The notes below the pieces were generated by a model that saw nothing but the letters and a program-made list of their open reading frames with translations, was not told the origin of the DNA and made no database searches. The position numbers were made by a program, and so were the translations under genes. Below are positions 30,910 to 40,793 of a DNA stretch of 64,000 nucleotides, one piece after another; position 1 is the stretch's first letter; each line of letters starts with the position of its first letter. The stretch is from Cordylochernes scorpioides (lineage: Eukaryota > Arthropoda > Arachnida > Pseudoscorpiones > Chernetidae), in the NCBI GenBank assembly GCA_030710605.1, contig CP092874.1, forward strand, positions 44,480,665-44,544,664, given 5' to 3'.

Positions 30910-31027
30910 CTTGTGCCTGTTATCTATGTGGTGCCGTTTCTCTGATAAATAAATAAAATAAACAAAATTTAAGATAATTTTGCAACGTCACGTGTATTTC
31001 CGGTCGGTTGCTTGTTGACACACAACA
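30599..31027 (-). repeat. Gypsy-B 5' LTR
   Basis: 429 bp, two differences from the other LTR. It contains an open frame (MYLTTDHRFRGML) continuous with Gag-Pol. Confidence 0.95.
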
Positions 31028-31362
31028 ATATATAACATGTGGGCTAATGATAAGAAGAACCTATTATCAAATGACTTCTTTTCATATTCAGCATTACTGT
31101 AAAGAAATAGGTTAATTTAGGGAATTAAAACAAAGTGACCATTATTAAGTAGCTGCCTTTTCCTGTTTGTATGGCTGTTTTTTAATTATACGGTCTAAAA
31201 ATTTAGAAAAGTTAAAAAAAATGGCCAAACCGTGGCTATAGTGAACCAAAAGCTCTGTCCCATTGGGGTTCACTATAGAGGGGTTTTACTGTATTTGAAT
31301 TTGAACCGAATTATTATAGCCCTATCTACTGGTGAAAAATTCAATTAAAGTTTTTATATATA

Positions 31363-31538
31363 CAGTAGAACCTCCCTGTAGAGGACATCTATTTGTAGAG
31401 CCAAAGTGTCCTTTAAGGAAAGGTGTCCTCTTACCAGAGAGTTGCTAAATTGTAAAAATGGTTATTTTGCAAATGAAAACTGTCCTTTGTAGAGAGGTGT
31501 CTGCTAGCAGGGTGTCCGCTAAAGGGAGGTTCTGCTGT
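31363..31538. repeat. GTCC-type MITE, copy 2
   Basis: Begins CAGTAGAACCTCCCTG and ends GGGAGGTTCTGCTG between TA dinucleotides. Imperfect inverted ends and repeated GTCCTTT/GTCCTCT motifs inside. CAGTA ends with a TA target suggest a pogo/Tigger relative. Confidence 0.85.
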
Positions 31539-31673
31539 AATTGAAAAAAAAAACTACTTCTAGAAACTTTACTATGATGAGAGAAAATATGAAATGCTGT
31601 TATAACTTCTTTAATTCAACCACCTTTACTACAATTCAATCTACTATACTCCAGTTATAATTCAACACAGACT

Positions 31674-33130
31674 GATAAAGCACAATTTGGATTATAGATA
31701 CAAGAATATAAGACATAATCCACCACTTTCCCCACTGCTATTTATATTATTTATCACGGACTTAATCGAAATTTATAACTCAGACCTGCCGAGTGTAAAT
31801 TTGCCAGAATTTGGAGATATCCATTTATTGCTGTACGCCGACGACATAGCAATTATAGGTGAGTCCAGGATGAACCTCCAAAAGAAGATCAAAATACTGA
31901 AAGAATATCTCGATGAGAACTTAATGACACTAAATGAGAACTTAATGACCAACAATAACAACTACTCACCCGGCAAATTACTTTAAAGGAAAAGCACTTA
32001 CAGTAATTAACGCCACCCACCCAATATTACTAAAATCAAAAGCAAAGTCAATAAATTTATCAATCAAACTCTTTGATACAATAGTGAGAGCTGTCCTGAT
32101 GTATGCCGCTCCATTGTGGGCAACAGAGCATAAAGACTTACTGGACAATATACAAGACATATTTATCCGTAGGTTCCTGAATCTGCCCAGATACACTCCA
32201 GGTTACCTAATCAGATTAGAAACCGGTCGTATCTCATTGAGTGTAACAGCCTTAAAATTAACCCTGAAGTATTGGCTGCGGGTGTTGAATATGAGCAGTG
32301 ACAGATTGCCACGTATATGTTTTAATAGAACACGGGAACTGTCTAATGCTTCGGGCACACCCATCGGTTTCATTAAAAAGCTCACCAATCTGCTTAACAA
32401 TAATGGATCCCCTGCACTTGTTTCCTGTGATGACCCTGAAACGCTGAGGAGCGCGATTACAGGGCTCTTAAAAACAGCGGCAGACCAATCTATACAAAAC
32501 GACCTTACAAGAATGGATAAATCTAAGCTATACTCTCACTACAAAGACATTCACATATCTTTCATGACAGAGGGATACCTTTTAAGAGATTTTCCTTTCC
32601 CGGTTGTAAGACTACTCGCACAAGTTAGAATACTTTCAAGTTTTTTTAGAGAAAACCACACCAAGATGCTCTGCGGTGAGGACCCGACTTGTACCTTCTG
32701 TAATTCAAAACTAAAAAATGAAATCACTCACTATATTTTTGATTGCCCTGCTCTGAAAGAAGAAAGAAGAACCCTTATGCTCAAAACTGGGCAACTCTGT
32801 GCTTCACTTCCATCAATAATTGACAATATGACCCAGAATAAGTATATTGCTACGGCGTTTTATGGTTTCCACAAGTCCATATCTCAGAAGAAGGCCAAGT
32901 GATACTCACTCCTCACTTTTTTTACTGCTACTCTTTTTGTGTTGATTTCTTGCTTCCCTCTTTCTTTTTTTTTTTTTCTTTTCTTGTTTTTTTTTTTTTC
33001 TTTTTCTTCTTACTCTGTATATATCGTTATTTCCTTTGTCTCACTGCTTTGTTCTTATGCATACCTCTGGTGAATCCTGTATAGGGTCAGTGACCCTAAA
33101 TAAAGGCTTTTTTGTTGTTGTTGTTGTTGT
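31674..33130 (+). mobile_element. LINE 3' half, second type
   Basis: Holds the end of a reverse transcriptase and its C-terminal region, a long pyrimidine-rich 3' UTR (32930-33010), AATAAA at 33099-33104, and a (GTT)n tail from about 33111. A GTT-type simple tail is typical of several LINE clades. A piece of foldback-family tail (AAGCACAATTTGGATTATAG) abuts its left end. Confidence 0.8.
31687..32902 (+). pseudogene. LINE RT C-terminal region, internally deleted
   Basis: The first frame (31687-31986) has LSPLLFILFITDLIEIY and the catalytic LLLYADDIAIIGES near 31820-31860. The frame is lost near 31970, and the next segment, 32084-32902, contains LMYAAPLWATEH, IQDIFIRRFLNLP and a cysteine motif CTFCNSKL...HYIFDCPAL near 32690-32750, then a stop at 32900. 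The RT thumb and part of the linker seem shortened. The clade was not assigned. Confidence 0.85.
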
Positions 33131-33321
33131 ATAAGACATAATCCAAATAAATTAATAGTGTATGATGTTTCGGTAACAGCATTGTTACCATCTTCAGACA
33201 AAATAATAATTGAATTTTTGAATTAAAAATGAATTATTTTTTGTCTGATATATGATGGTAACAACACTGTTATCGAAACGTCACACACTATTAATTTATT
33301 TGAATTAAGCCTTATTTTCTT
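33128..33321. repeat. Hammerhead-type foldback, copy 2
   Basis: Arms ATAAGACATAATCCAAATAA and TTATTTGAATTAAGCCTTAT. Right-arm core altered (CTGATATATGATGG ... ATCGAAACGTC). Inserted directly after, or sharing, the LINE simple tail; no clear TSD. Confidence 0.8.
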
Positions 33322-33691
33322 CAAATCAGACTTTAATTCAAAGACAGAGACTTTACTTATAGGCTGTAAAAATTCCATTTTGAAAGCTCTAGAGTAAAGT
33401 GGCTGTAGGTGAATGGAGGAGAGGAACGAAGGAGGATAGAGACAATTGGTGTCGGAAGGAGGAAGACATTGTGACCTTCTAGACATGATGACCTACAAGA
33501 GCCTGTGACCTTTTAATGGACCTGGGAATATCTGTCGGACCTACAATTGGTGGACTCTTGTGTCTCCATCTCCCCACCATACTTTTTACTTTGATTCAGA
33601 GTGATGGCCTGAACATGGCAGGTACTCTATCTCAATATTGTTGTTCTCATTACAGTTGTATACGGTATTGTCACTGCAGAGAAGACAAGTA
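33322..33691. other. Unclassified moderately GC-rich stretch
   Basis: 370 bases that include GGAACGAAGGAGGATAGAG and TGTCGGAAGGAGGAAGAC, which resemble the end of an old LINE reading frame. Not assignable with confidence. Confidence 0.35.
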
Positions 33692-33865
33692 CAGTAAAAA
33701 CTACCTGTAAAGGACACCTAATTACAGAGCCAAAGTGTCCTTTAGAAAAAGGTGTCCTCTTACAGGAGAGTTGCAAAGTAGTAAAAATGGTAATTTTGCA
33801 AATGTAAACTGTCCTTTGTAGAGAGGAGCCCTCTAGCATTAGTGTCCTCTCATTAGGTTCTACTG
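33692..33865. repeat. GTCC-type MITE, copy 3
   Basis: Begins CAGTAAAAACTACCTG and ends TTAGGTTCTACTG. Same internal motifs as copy 2. Confidence 0.85.
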
Positions 33866-34206
33866 TATATTCCAAAAGATTAAGTTAAAAATAATTTATT
33901 AACAAAATCTATGAATGCAAAATATGATAATAATTTTACAAATGATAAATCTACAAGCATTCTATGGGTAGTGACATAGCCAAATTTTTTAGTTGATAAC
34001 AACTAGCAACAGAGTATTTACAATGATTATTCTTAGTGACTATAACCCCCCCCCCTTTTTTTTTTTTTAAATTGTGTTGTACCAAAATTATTTTTTTTAT
34101 TTTTACTTATAGATGTGGAATGTCTTGCTCAAAAGTTTGTACAATCTTCCTCATATATAAAGAAAGATCTTCTCCCTGACTTGCCTTTCTTCCTCTATAG
34201 GAATAT
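33866..34206. other. Intron DNA without recognised features
   Basis: AT-rich, with a poly-C/poly-T run at 34048-34070. It ends in the left TAGGAATAT duplication of the Penelope-like element (34198-34206). Confidence 0.4.
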
Positions 34207-34211
34207 CATTT

Positions 34212-34622
34212 CTCCAGATTAAAGATACTTCGGCCAGTAAATCTCTTTATTACCTCAACGTTTCGACAAAAATCTTTTGTCCTTGTCAGAAGCAAACAAA
34301 AATTAAAACATATGGCAAAGCGTTAAAAATTATTCTAAGGCTGCAAGGACGTTCTCATGCGGTATTTCAAATTTTGTACAACATCTAAAGCACGAGTCAA
34401 AAAACAAATATAAACAAATATATATAAATTATAATTTATATAAATTATAATAAATATAAAGAGAAATTATAAAACAAAAATAAATATAAAAATACTAATA
34501 ATATTTACAAAGATTTCACAATACTATAAATAACTCTATTTCTATTATGTACAATTTATACCTACCATTTTTAACAATTTTTTAAATTTAAAAACGAATT
34601 GTACTGTTGCAGAATATCTTCA
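34212..34622 (+). repeat. PLE terminal arm, left
   Basis: Reverse complement of 38062-38485 with scattered differences. Landmarks: TTATTACCTCAACGTTTCGA and GGCTGCAAGGACGTTCTCAT. Inverted placement of the terminal repeats is known for Penelope elements. Confidence 0.85.
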
Positions 34623-34625
34623 AAT

Positions 34626-34815
34626 AATCTAATCCAAATAATTTAATAGTGTGTGACGTTTCAGCAACAGCATTGTTATCATCATCAGACAAAAAAATAA
34701 AAAAATCTATTTCTAAAAACATTTTTTATTTTTTATTCATTTTCTGATGATGGTGACAATGCTGTTGCCGAAACGTCACACACTATTAAGTTATTTGGAT
34801 TAGTCTTATTTTCTT
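34626..34815. repeat. Hammerhead-type foldback, copy 3
   Basis: Arms TAATCCAAATAATTTAATAG and TAAGTTATTTGGATTAG. The right arm keeps an intact core: CTGATGA at 34744-34750, then a GGTGACA/TGTTGCC stem, then GAAACGTC at 34770-34777. Confidence 0.85.
34741..34783 (+). ncRNA. Hammerhead-ribozyme-like motif (foldback copy 3)
   Basis: CTGATGA, a 7-bp stem with one unpaired T before it, GAAAC and GTC. A compensating G-T/A-T pair differs from later copies, which supports the stem. The predicted cut is after the C at 34777. Here stem I is poorly formed because TTT precedes the core. Confidence 0.4.
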
Positions 34816-35269
34816 GCATTAATATTTATTAACACAAAGCAATAACGCGCCATCTATTAAAATATTTTTCAATTTGTCTCTTGATTTTATAAAAAGTTAT
34901 GGTAGAATTATTTTGTATATACTTTTCAAAGTAAAATCTACATCGCTTAATAAAATATTTTCGGTCTTAATCCTCTTTTCTTTCTTAATTTTTTAATTAG
35001 CCTTCTTTTTTATAATTTTAATTAACAGAATTATAATTGATGTTCAATAACTTATATAGAAGCTTTTGCATAGTTTCGTCCTGTAAGCTTATAACTTGAT
35101 TTCCCTTTGACATTGCTTGATACGAACCTCTTTACATTTTGAAATTAGTAGAAATCAGACGATAACCATAGGTCATAGCCATTCAAAAGTTGGTTTAGGT
35201 CATCAATCCATTGCGAACAAATGGAAATATTCACACCGGCGCTCTCTCCGCAGATTTTTAAAATAATAT

Positions 35270-35780
35270 CCCGTGTTGTTTTTTTTTTTAATTTGAGAGC
35301 GACCCCTCACTTGCTGTAAATCCTTTAATTCCAAGAGACTGCGCTGAAGACTTGGCTTTTTCCTTCAACATGAAACCGCCAACGGGAACGTTTTGTCCTC
35401 TACACTGACAAATCCATTTAACCAAGCGGGAATTTTGATATCTTACTTTGTTTAGTTTGTTCGCGGGCTGCTCTGGCTTGAGAAAGTCGCCGGGAACATT
35501 TTCCCTCATATCTTAATTTTCAGATAGCATCTTACATATTAAAAGAATCAAATAAAGAAGAGTTTCATCACAAAATTCGTGATTTATTATTTTAAATACA
35601 GCTATTCACAAAGGTTTGTTTGTGGCAAGATACTATTTCTTTAACTTCAAATTACCGAGGAGACCAATTAATATTGATTTTATTCAACTTATCGAGTATT
35701 TTTCAAGGGGTCGGAAAAAAATTCAAATTATCGAGATATTCAAATTTACGAGTTTCAAATTATCAAAATATCTATTATTT
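35270..35780 (-). mobile_element. Tigger/pogo transposase fragment inside the PLE
   Basis: On the minus strand 35288-35509 encodes a CENP-B/Tc5-type helix-turn-helix: LVKWICQCRGQNVPVGG, then LKEKAKSSAQSLGIKGF. To its right (35655-35770) are AT-rich repeats containing TTATCGAG, like the ends of yet another Tigger-type family. No full element can be outlined. Confidence 0.65.
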
Positions 35781-36249
35781 TGTACATATGTTATATTCAA
35801 ATGACATATATGTAGGGATAATTTTATTGTTAATTTTCATTTTGATGTATTGTATAATTTTGATCATTAATAAATTATCTTTTAGGTATCAAAACTGCCT
35901 TTTTGTTCAAACACAGTAACGTTTGAATGGGTATAGCTAGGTGGAGCAGAGTATCAAACATAAAGTTATCTTATCAAGTATAGATCAAGTTGGGATTGGA
36001 TGTTTGCTAGAATTGTTTTAACAAATGTTCGTTAGACAAACCTTTGCTCGGGTAAAAACCAGGCGAAGCCAGGTACATTCACTATTCTCTAATATATGGA
36101 ATATTTATATTATTGTAATCATCTTTATTCCTATTTTAATTTGGTCTATCTATTTCATATCTTCTAATCCACTTGTTTGTGAAACCAATAGGATAATCAG
36201 ATTGTTCTAGTTCTGCTCTAATTTTCATTATCTCTTTTTTTATAAATAT

Positions 36250-36460
36250 TGATAAGGCACAATTTGGATTATAGATTATAAACACAAGGTAATAAGACTA
36301 AATCCAAATAAATAAATAGTGTGTGACGTTTCGGTAACAGCGTTGTTACCATCTTCAGACAAAAGTACTGAATGAGACTTTTGTCTGAAGATGGTAACAA
36401 CGCTGTTACCGAAACGTCACACACTATTTATTTATTTGGATTTAGTCTTATTACCTTGTG
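36250..36460. mobile_element. Hammerhead-type foldback, copy 4, 14-bp TSD
   Basis: Starts TGATAAGGCACAATTTGG and ends CTTATTACCTTGTG. TTTTTTATAAATAT flanks it at 36236-36249 and 36461-36474. The two arms are almost perfect inverted copies around AAAAGTACTGAATGAGAC. The left side carries an extra 32-base tail outside the inverted arm. Inserted in the PLE RT. Confidence 0.9.
36381..36425 (+). ncRNA. Hammerhead-ribozyme-like motif (foldback copy 4)
   Basis: TGT, CTGAAGA at 36385-36391, stem GGTAACA/TGTTACC with loop ACGC, then GAAAC and GTC at 36411-36418, then ACA. The left arm carries the same motif on the minus strand. The third-from-last base of the first core box is A instead of T, a position known to tolerate change. 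Confidence 0.45.
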
Positions 36461-36910
36461 TTTTTTATAAATATCTTGGTCTATGCATACCTGTTTGGTT
36501 CTTTGTACAAGATATTTTATCACCTGTCTTTTATGTATTATAGGATTATTGGAATTAAAATTTAGATGTATACCACAGTCTGTTGGCTTTCTGAAAACGC
36601 TGGTTAAAATAGAACCATCTACTTTGCGAGTTAGTCCTACCTCTAAGAATGATAAAAATCTTTCTCTTTCTATCTCAACCATGAATTCTATTCCTCTTTC
36701 TAAATTATTCAACATGACCATGATTTCATTAAGATTTTTTTTGCGGATCACTGCGAAAATATCATCTATATATCGTCCTCAGACTTTTATTCCCTCAATC
36801 AAGATTGCCTTTTTATCTTCTGATGCCATTACAATGTCAGCAATGTTCATGCTTGTAGGGCAACCCATAGCAGTGCCCGTCCTTTTGCCTGTAAAATTTA
36901 CCCCCATATC

Positions 36911-37404
36911 GATAAGGCACAATTTTGATTATAGATTATAAACACAAGGTAATAAGACCAAATCCAAATAAATAAATAGTGTGTGACGTTTCGGTAACAG
37001 CGTTGTTACCATCTTCAGACAAAAGTATTGAATGAGAAATTAACTTTTAAACTCGACTAATAAAATGAGAATTTGAGATGAATGAGAAATTTTACCACAG
37101 CATGTTTTAAAATAGTTACTGTTATCAAGTGTGTAAACAAGATAACAGATAAGAAGAAGATATTTATCTGAGAAACACAGAATATTATTCTTAGAATTAA
37201 AAGTGGAAAAAACCCAAACCCAAAAAAAAAAAAAAAATTGGGTTTTTTCCACTTTTAATTCTAAGAATAATATTATGTGTTTCTCAGATAAATATCTTCT
37301 CCTTATCTGTTATCTTGTTTACACACTTGATAACAGTAACTATTTAAAAACATGCTGTGGTAAAATTTCTCATTCATCTCAAATTCTCATCTTATTACCT
37401 TGTG
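36911..37404. mobile_element. Hammerhead-type foldback, copy 5 (long form), 14-bp TSD
   Basis: TTTACCCCCATATC flanks it at 36897-36910 and 37405-37418. It has the same tail and left arm as copy 4, but the middle is a second palindrome of about 330 bp (37060-37390) centred on a poly-A/poly-C junction near 37222. The right arm lacks its own ribozyme motif. Inserted in the PLE RT, so it is younger than the PLE. Confidence 0.9.
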
Positions 37405-37804
37405 TTTACCCCCATATCTAAAGTAAATATTATCTAAACAGAGTCTAAATCCTTCTATCATTTTGTTGATTTCTAATCCCTTGTTTACACAATCTTGTCT
37501 TTTCATCTCAAAATATTCCCTTAGCTCTCTTAGAGCTAGAGTTCTATTGATATTGGTGAAAAGTGATTTGACATCAAAGGATACCATTATTTCATGGTCA
37601 TCTGTAAATTGCTTTTCTCAAATAAACACAATACTTTACAATTTGATTTCATTTAACTAAATTTGCTTGCCAACCCTTTGTGCATATATCAATTGTGTTG
37701 ATATATATATTTTTTATCTTCTCTTCTAACTAACTTGCATACTAATTCTGTACATATTTAAAATATCTTTCTTTCTCTTCTCTAAAAATTTTGTTTATTT
37801 TTAA

Positions 37805-37899
37805 CACTTAAAGCCCGGCGGACGTATATTTACGTCCGCCCTAACAATGCCAGCATTGTTATAATATACGTAAATATACGTCCCGCCGGGCTTTAAGTG
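37805..37899. mobile_element. piggyBac-type MITE (95 bp)
   Basis: TTAA on both sides (37801-37804 and 37900-37903) and long inverted ends starting CACTTAAAGCCCGGCGGACG. It folds nearly completely on itself and is markedly GC-rich. Confidence 0.85.
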
Positions 37900-38061
37900 T
37901 TAAAGTGCAAGTGTCCCTAGGGGGACATAGCACTCTAAGTCGAAATAAAGAAATATAACATTTGATGAATTTGTTTCTAATATTAATTTTATTCTTTTCA
38001 TTTAAATTCCTAATCCCATTTTCAATGTTAGAAATTAATCTATAAAGAACTATAAATATTA

Positions 38062-38485
38062 TTCAAAGATATTCCGCAACAGTACAATTCGTTTTTAAAT
38101 TTAAAAAGTAGTTAAAATGGTAGATATAAATTGTGCATAATAGAAATAGATTTATTTATACTATTGTGAAATCTTTGTAAATATTATTAGTATTTTTATA
38201 TTTATTTTTGTTTTATAATTTCTCTCTATATTTATTATAATTTATTTGAAAGATCATAGTCTTTTGTGAGTTAAATATTTGTTTTTTGACTCGTGCTTTA
38301 GATGATGTACAAAATTTGAAATACCGCATGAGAACGCCCTTGCAGCCTTAGAATAATTTTTAATGCTTTGCCAGATGTTTTAATTTTTGTTTGTTCCTGA
38401 CAAGGACAAAAGATTTTTGTTGAAACATCGAGGTAATAAAAAGATTTGCTGGCCAAAGTATCTTTAATTTGGAGAACTATGAATG
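38062..38485 (-). repeat. PLE terminal arm, right
   Basis: Inverted partner of 34212-34622. It carries the hammerhead-like core near 38397-38430. Confidence 0.85.
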
Positions 38486-38516
38486 CCGGCCAGGCAGCCT
38501 CTATCTTTAGGAATAT

Positions 38517-38901
38517 TGTTGTTGACTTAATAGATGTGGAATGCTAAAATATCACTTTTTTTAATACCTAATAGGTATTTTTACAATTTATTTGAAGCTA
38601 ACAATGTTTGAAGCTTCTATATCTATTATTTTATGGATGGAGAACCATCCATACTTTTATCTATAAATAACTAATCAGAATATATTGTATTTAAAGTATA
38701 ATTTGACCATTATTTTGAGAAATAATTAGCCACTACCTATCAAGATTTTTTGTGGTTTAAACTTAATCACGTGAGCTTGTGAGTTTCTCTCACTATACAA
38801 GACAAAAGTAAGAAATGATCTTACTTATGTCATGTATAGCAAGAGTAAATCATCTTTTCATGTGTGATTGAGTAGAGGGTCGGTCAAAGGATGGTCTAAA
38901 C
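38517..38901. other. Intron DNA without recognised features
   Basis: AT-rich. Ends with GTCTAAAC (38894-38901), the target duplication of the next element. At 38760-38870 there are short segments with inverted similarity to each other (GTTTCTCTCACTATACAAGA and CTTATGTCATGTATAGC). Confidence 0.4.
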
Positions 38902-39229
38902 CAGTGATTCTCAACCAATGTGCCGCGGTAATTTTGTGTGCCGCGAAATTCTAAAAATGTGCCGCCGAATTTTAGTCATGATTATGTTCACGTTTGTATT
39001 GGTTTTTCTTTTTTTCTTTTTCATTTTTTTACTTTTTAAAATAATGAAATTAGCAAATTGAATGTTAGAGATGTATATTACTTATATTTTGCATAGAAAT
39101 ATTGATACATAATTTGAATTTTCTTGCATTCAAGTTAGCAAAAGTGTGCCGCGAAATTCTAAAATTGTGCCGCCAAATTTTCAAATCTTTAAAATAATGC
39201 CGCAACAAAAAAAAGGTTGAGAATCACTG
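38902..39229. mobile_element. hAT-type MITE, 8-bp TSD
   Basis: 328 bp with ends CAGTGATTCTCAACC and GGTTGAGAATCACTG. The 8-bp GTCTAAAC flanks it at 38894-38901 and 39230-39237. Internal repeats of TGTGCCGCG/TGTGCCGCC lie near both ends. No coding capacity. Confidence 0.95.
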
Positions 39230-39237
39230 GTCTAAAC

Positions 39238-39735
39238 CATTGGTTTTCAACTGCTACGACCCGGGATTGAACCTCACATTGGGCACTTTTTTTGTAATTC
39301 AAAAAATGCTCCAATGGCCCCTGATTCTCGCAAAAGCCCACCCCACCATCAAGGGCAAATAACCAAACAGGGCTCTGGCACATTTTTAAGTGCAAAAGTC
39401 AAACTGCTTTTCACATGTGTAGACATGTGGTGCACTTACAGTAAAAGCACTCTTTAACTACCCATCATTGATAAGGCACAATTTGGATTATAGATTATAA
39501 ACACAAGGTAATAAGACCAAATCCAAATAAAAAATAGTGTGTGACGTTTCGGTAACAGCGTTGTTACCATCTTCAGACAAAAGATGTTGTCTGAAGAATT
39601 GTCTGAAGATGGTAACAACGCTGTTACCGAAACGTCACACACTATTTTTTTTATTTGGATTTGGTCTTATTACCTTGTGTTTAACTACCCATCATGATTA
39701 TCATGGCCTGTACCACGTGTGTACTAGGGATAATA
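39238..39735. repeat. Interspersed repeat R, copy 2, split by a foldback
   Basis: 39238-39468 and 39696-39735 match 20070-20356. The foldback at 39469-39679 interrupts it. Confidence 0.75.
39469..39679. mobile_element. Hammerhead-type foldback, copy 6, 16-bp TSD
   Basis: Starts TGATAAGGCACAATTTGG and ends ATTACCTTGTG. The 16-bp TTTAACTACCCATCAT flanks it at 39453-39468 and 39680-39695. Both arms keep the ribozyme-like core (right arm CTGAAGA at 39603, GAAACGTC at 39629-39636). Because the host repeat R is known from other copies, the duplication is well supported. Confidence 0.92.
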
Positions 39736-40119
39736 GTTTTTTTAAAAAGAGATTGAGAGAGAGAGTTTGATTTCTGGTTATAAAACAGTCCTTCCCAGTA
39801 TTCTTGGAATATGTCTATGAGGATAGAAGATATCCTCTCTATCAGCAAATTGTGATTTCACAGCCAGCTGGAACAATTTGTCCAACTAGCTGGCAGTGAC
39901 ATGGAGAATAATGAAACTGTCACTTCCTGTGACACTGTTGACAAGCTCCTCCTTCCTATCTTGGGATTTACTCCAAAATATATAACACCTGTTGGCTGTG
40001 TGGTTGTTATTCTACCTACAATGTTCTATGTTACAGCCTCTACAAGGTAATAATACCTAATCCACCATGCACCTATATTTTAAAAAACGTTGTTTTTCAC
40101 ACACAAAGAATGTAATATA
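39736..40119. other. Intron DNA without recognised features
   Basis: 384 bases, no coding or repeat signal recognised apart from AAGGTAATAATACCTAATCC near 40045, a remnant of the foldback family. Confidence 0.4.
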
Positions 40120-40436
40120 CAGTAAAACCCCTCTATAGTGAACCCCAATGGGGCAGAGCTTTTGGTTCACTATAGCCGCGGTTTGGCCATTTTTTCATCT
40201 TTTCTTAATTTTTAGACTGTATAATTAAAAATCGGCCATACAAACAGGAAAAGGCAGCCACTTAATAATGGTCACTTTGTTTTAATTGCCTAAATTGACC
40301 TATTTCTTTTCTGTAATGCTGAATATCAAAAGAAGTCATTTGTTAATAGGTTCTTCTTATCATTAGCATACATGTTTATTTATAAACCTATGTATTATTT
40401 AAAAATTATAAGCCAAATCCCCTAGGCAAAACATTA

Positions 40437-40793
40437 TTAATTATATATTTGAAAGGTATAAGAGTATATTAGAACATTTTTCTCAAATAATATAAAACTA
40501 TATTTATTTGAAAAAATGCCTCTAATACCTGTTGTTTGAAAGTGAAAAGTGAAATTTGAAAATAAGAATTGTCTTAAAATATTGTTATTTCTATAAAAGG
40601 AATAAAGCTCTGTGTATTCTGAATCAATTGAGGATGAATCAAAAGTATCCAATTCAGAAAAATCGGACGCAAAACATGTTGATACGATAGCGCGATCGGT
40701 AAAATTGCGAATAAAAAATGCCAATTTGCAATCACAAAATCGGTGGTAAAACGACCGGCCAGGGGGAATATCCGCGAACCCTGAATGAGTCAT
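40437..40793 (-). pseudogene. Open frame homologous to 25269-25499
   Basis: Starts MTHSGFADIPPGRSF and shares RAIVSTCFASDFSE and SSIDSEYTELYSF with 25269-25499. The reading frame survived in two separate Tigger-like copies. Function unknown. Confidence 0.4.

Larger units (their letters stand above)
25684..31027 (-). mobile_element. Gypsy-B, full-length young LTR element
   Basis: LTRs of 429 bp at 25684-26112 and 30599-31027 with two differences seen by eye. A 4-6 bp ATAT-type duplication flanks it within an AT run, so its exact length is ambiguous. On the coding (minus) strand the purine tract AGAGGGGGGTGG lies next to the 3' LTR at 26113-26125. The primer site begins TGGTGGAGAGC directly after the 5' LTR. 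One uninterrupted Gag-Pol frame and no envelope gene. Potentially active. Confidence 0.95.
24523..31291. mobile_element. Tigger/pogo-like element, copy 2, split by gypsy-B
   Basis: The left end is CAGTAAAACCCCGCTAATAC, followed by several TATAACGAAC-type motifs to about 24730. The right end is GGGGTTTTACTG, preceded by GGTTCACTATAG. Removing the gypsy-B insertion leaves about 1.4 kb, colinear with the copies at 21111, 40120 and 54355. Confidence 0.88.
36100..37660 (-). pseudogene. Penelope-type reverse transcriptase, split by two foldbacks
   Basis: Three blocks on the minus strand. 37419-37587: MVSFDVKSLFTNINRT, the first catalytic-aspartate motif typical of Penelope RT. 36475-36896: GTAMGCPTS, then RYIDDIFAVI (catalytic pair near 36755-36770), then FLEVGLTRKVDGSI and SVFRKPTDCGIHLNFNS, all characteristic of the PLE palm and thumb. 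36100-36235: part of the C-terminal region. The foldbacks at 36250-36460 and 36911-37404 interrupt it. No GIY-YIG endonuclease was identified. The N-terminal part is missing or unrecognisable. Confidence 0.85.
34207..38507 (-). mobile_element. Penelope-like element (PLE) with inverted terminal arms
   Basis: Two inverted arms of about 415 bp, 34212-34622 and 38062-38485, enclose fragments of a Penelope-type reverse transcriptase on the minus strand. TAGGAATAT at 34198-34206 and 38508-38516 is a likely 9-bp duplication. Each arm has a hammerhead-like core (right arm: CTGACAAGG, stem ACAAAAGATTTTTGT, GAAACATCG near 38397-38430). Five later insertions lie inside: foldbacks at about 34626, 36250 and 36911, a Tigger-type fragment at about 35270-35780, and a 95-bp piggyBac-type MITE at 37805. 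Confidence 0.85.

Noticed and set aside
5556-31027. Envelope gene in the gypsy elements
   Set aside because: Between the end of Pol and the 3' LTR there are only tens of bases in both gypsy-A and gypsy-B, so no envelope is possible.
32899-33084. 61-codon Phe/Leu-rich frame
   Set aside because: It is the pyrimidine-rich 3' UTR of the second LINE.
36035-36080. Second Helentron-like 3' end (AGGCGAAGCCAGGTAC)
   Set aside because: Only about 15 bases match the end at 60352-60375 and no other part of such an element is adjacent.
36483-36941. Open frame of 152 codons on the + strand
   Set aside because: It is the antisense of the Penelope-type RT on the minus strand, whose motifs are clear.
37040-37421. 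Two mirrored short frames on opposite strands
   Set aside because: They are the same sequence read from the two arms of the inner palindrome in foldback copy 5, with poly-A codons; not a gene.
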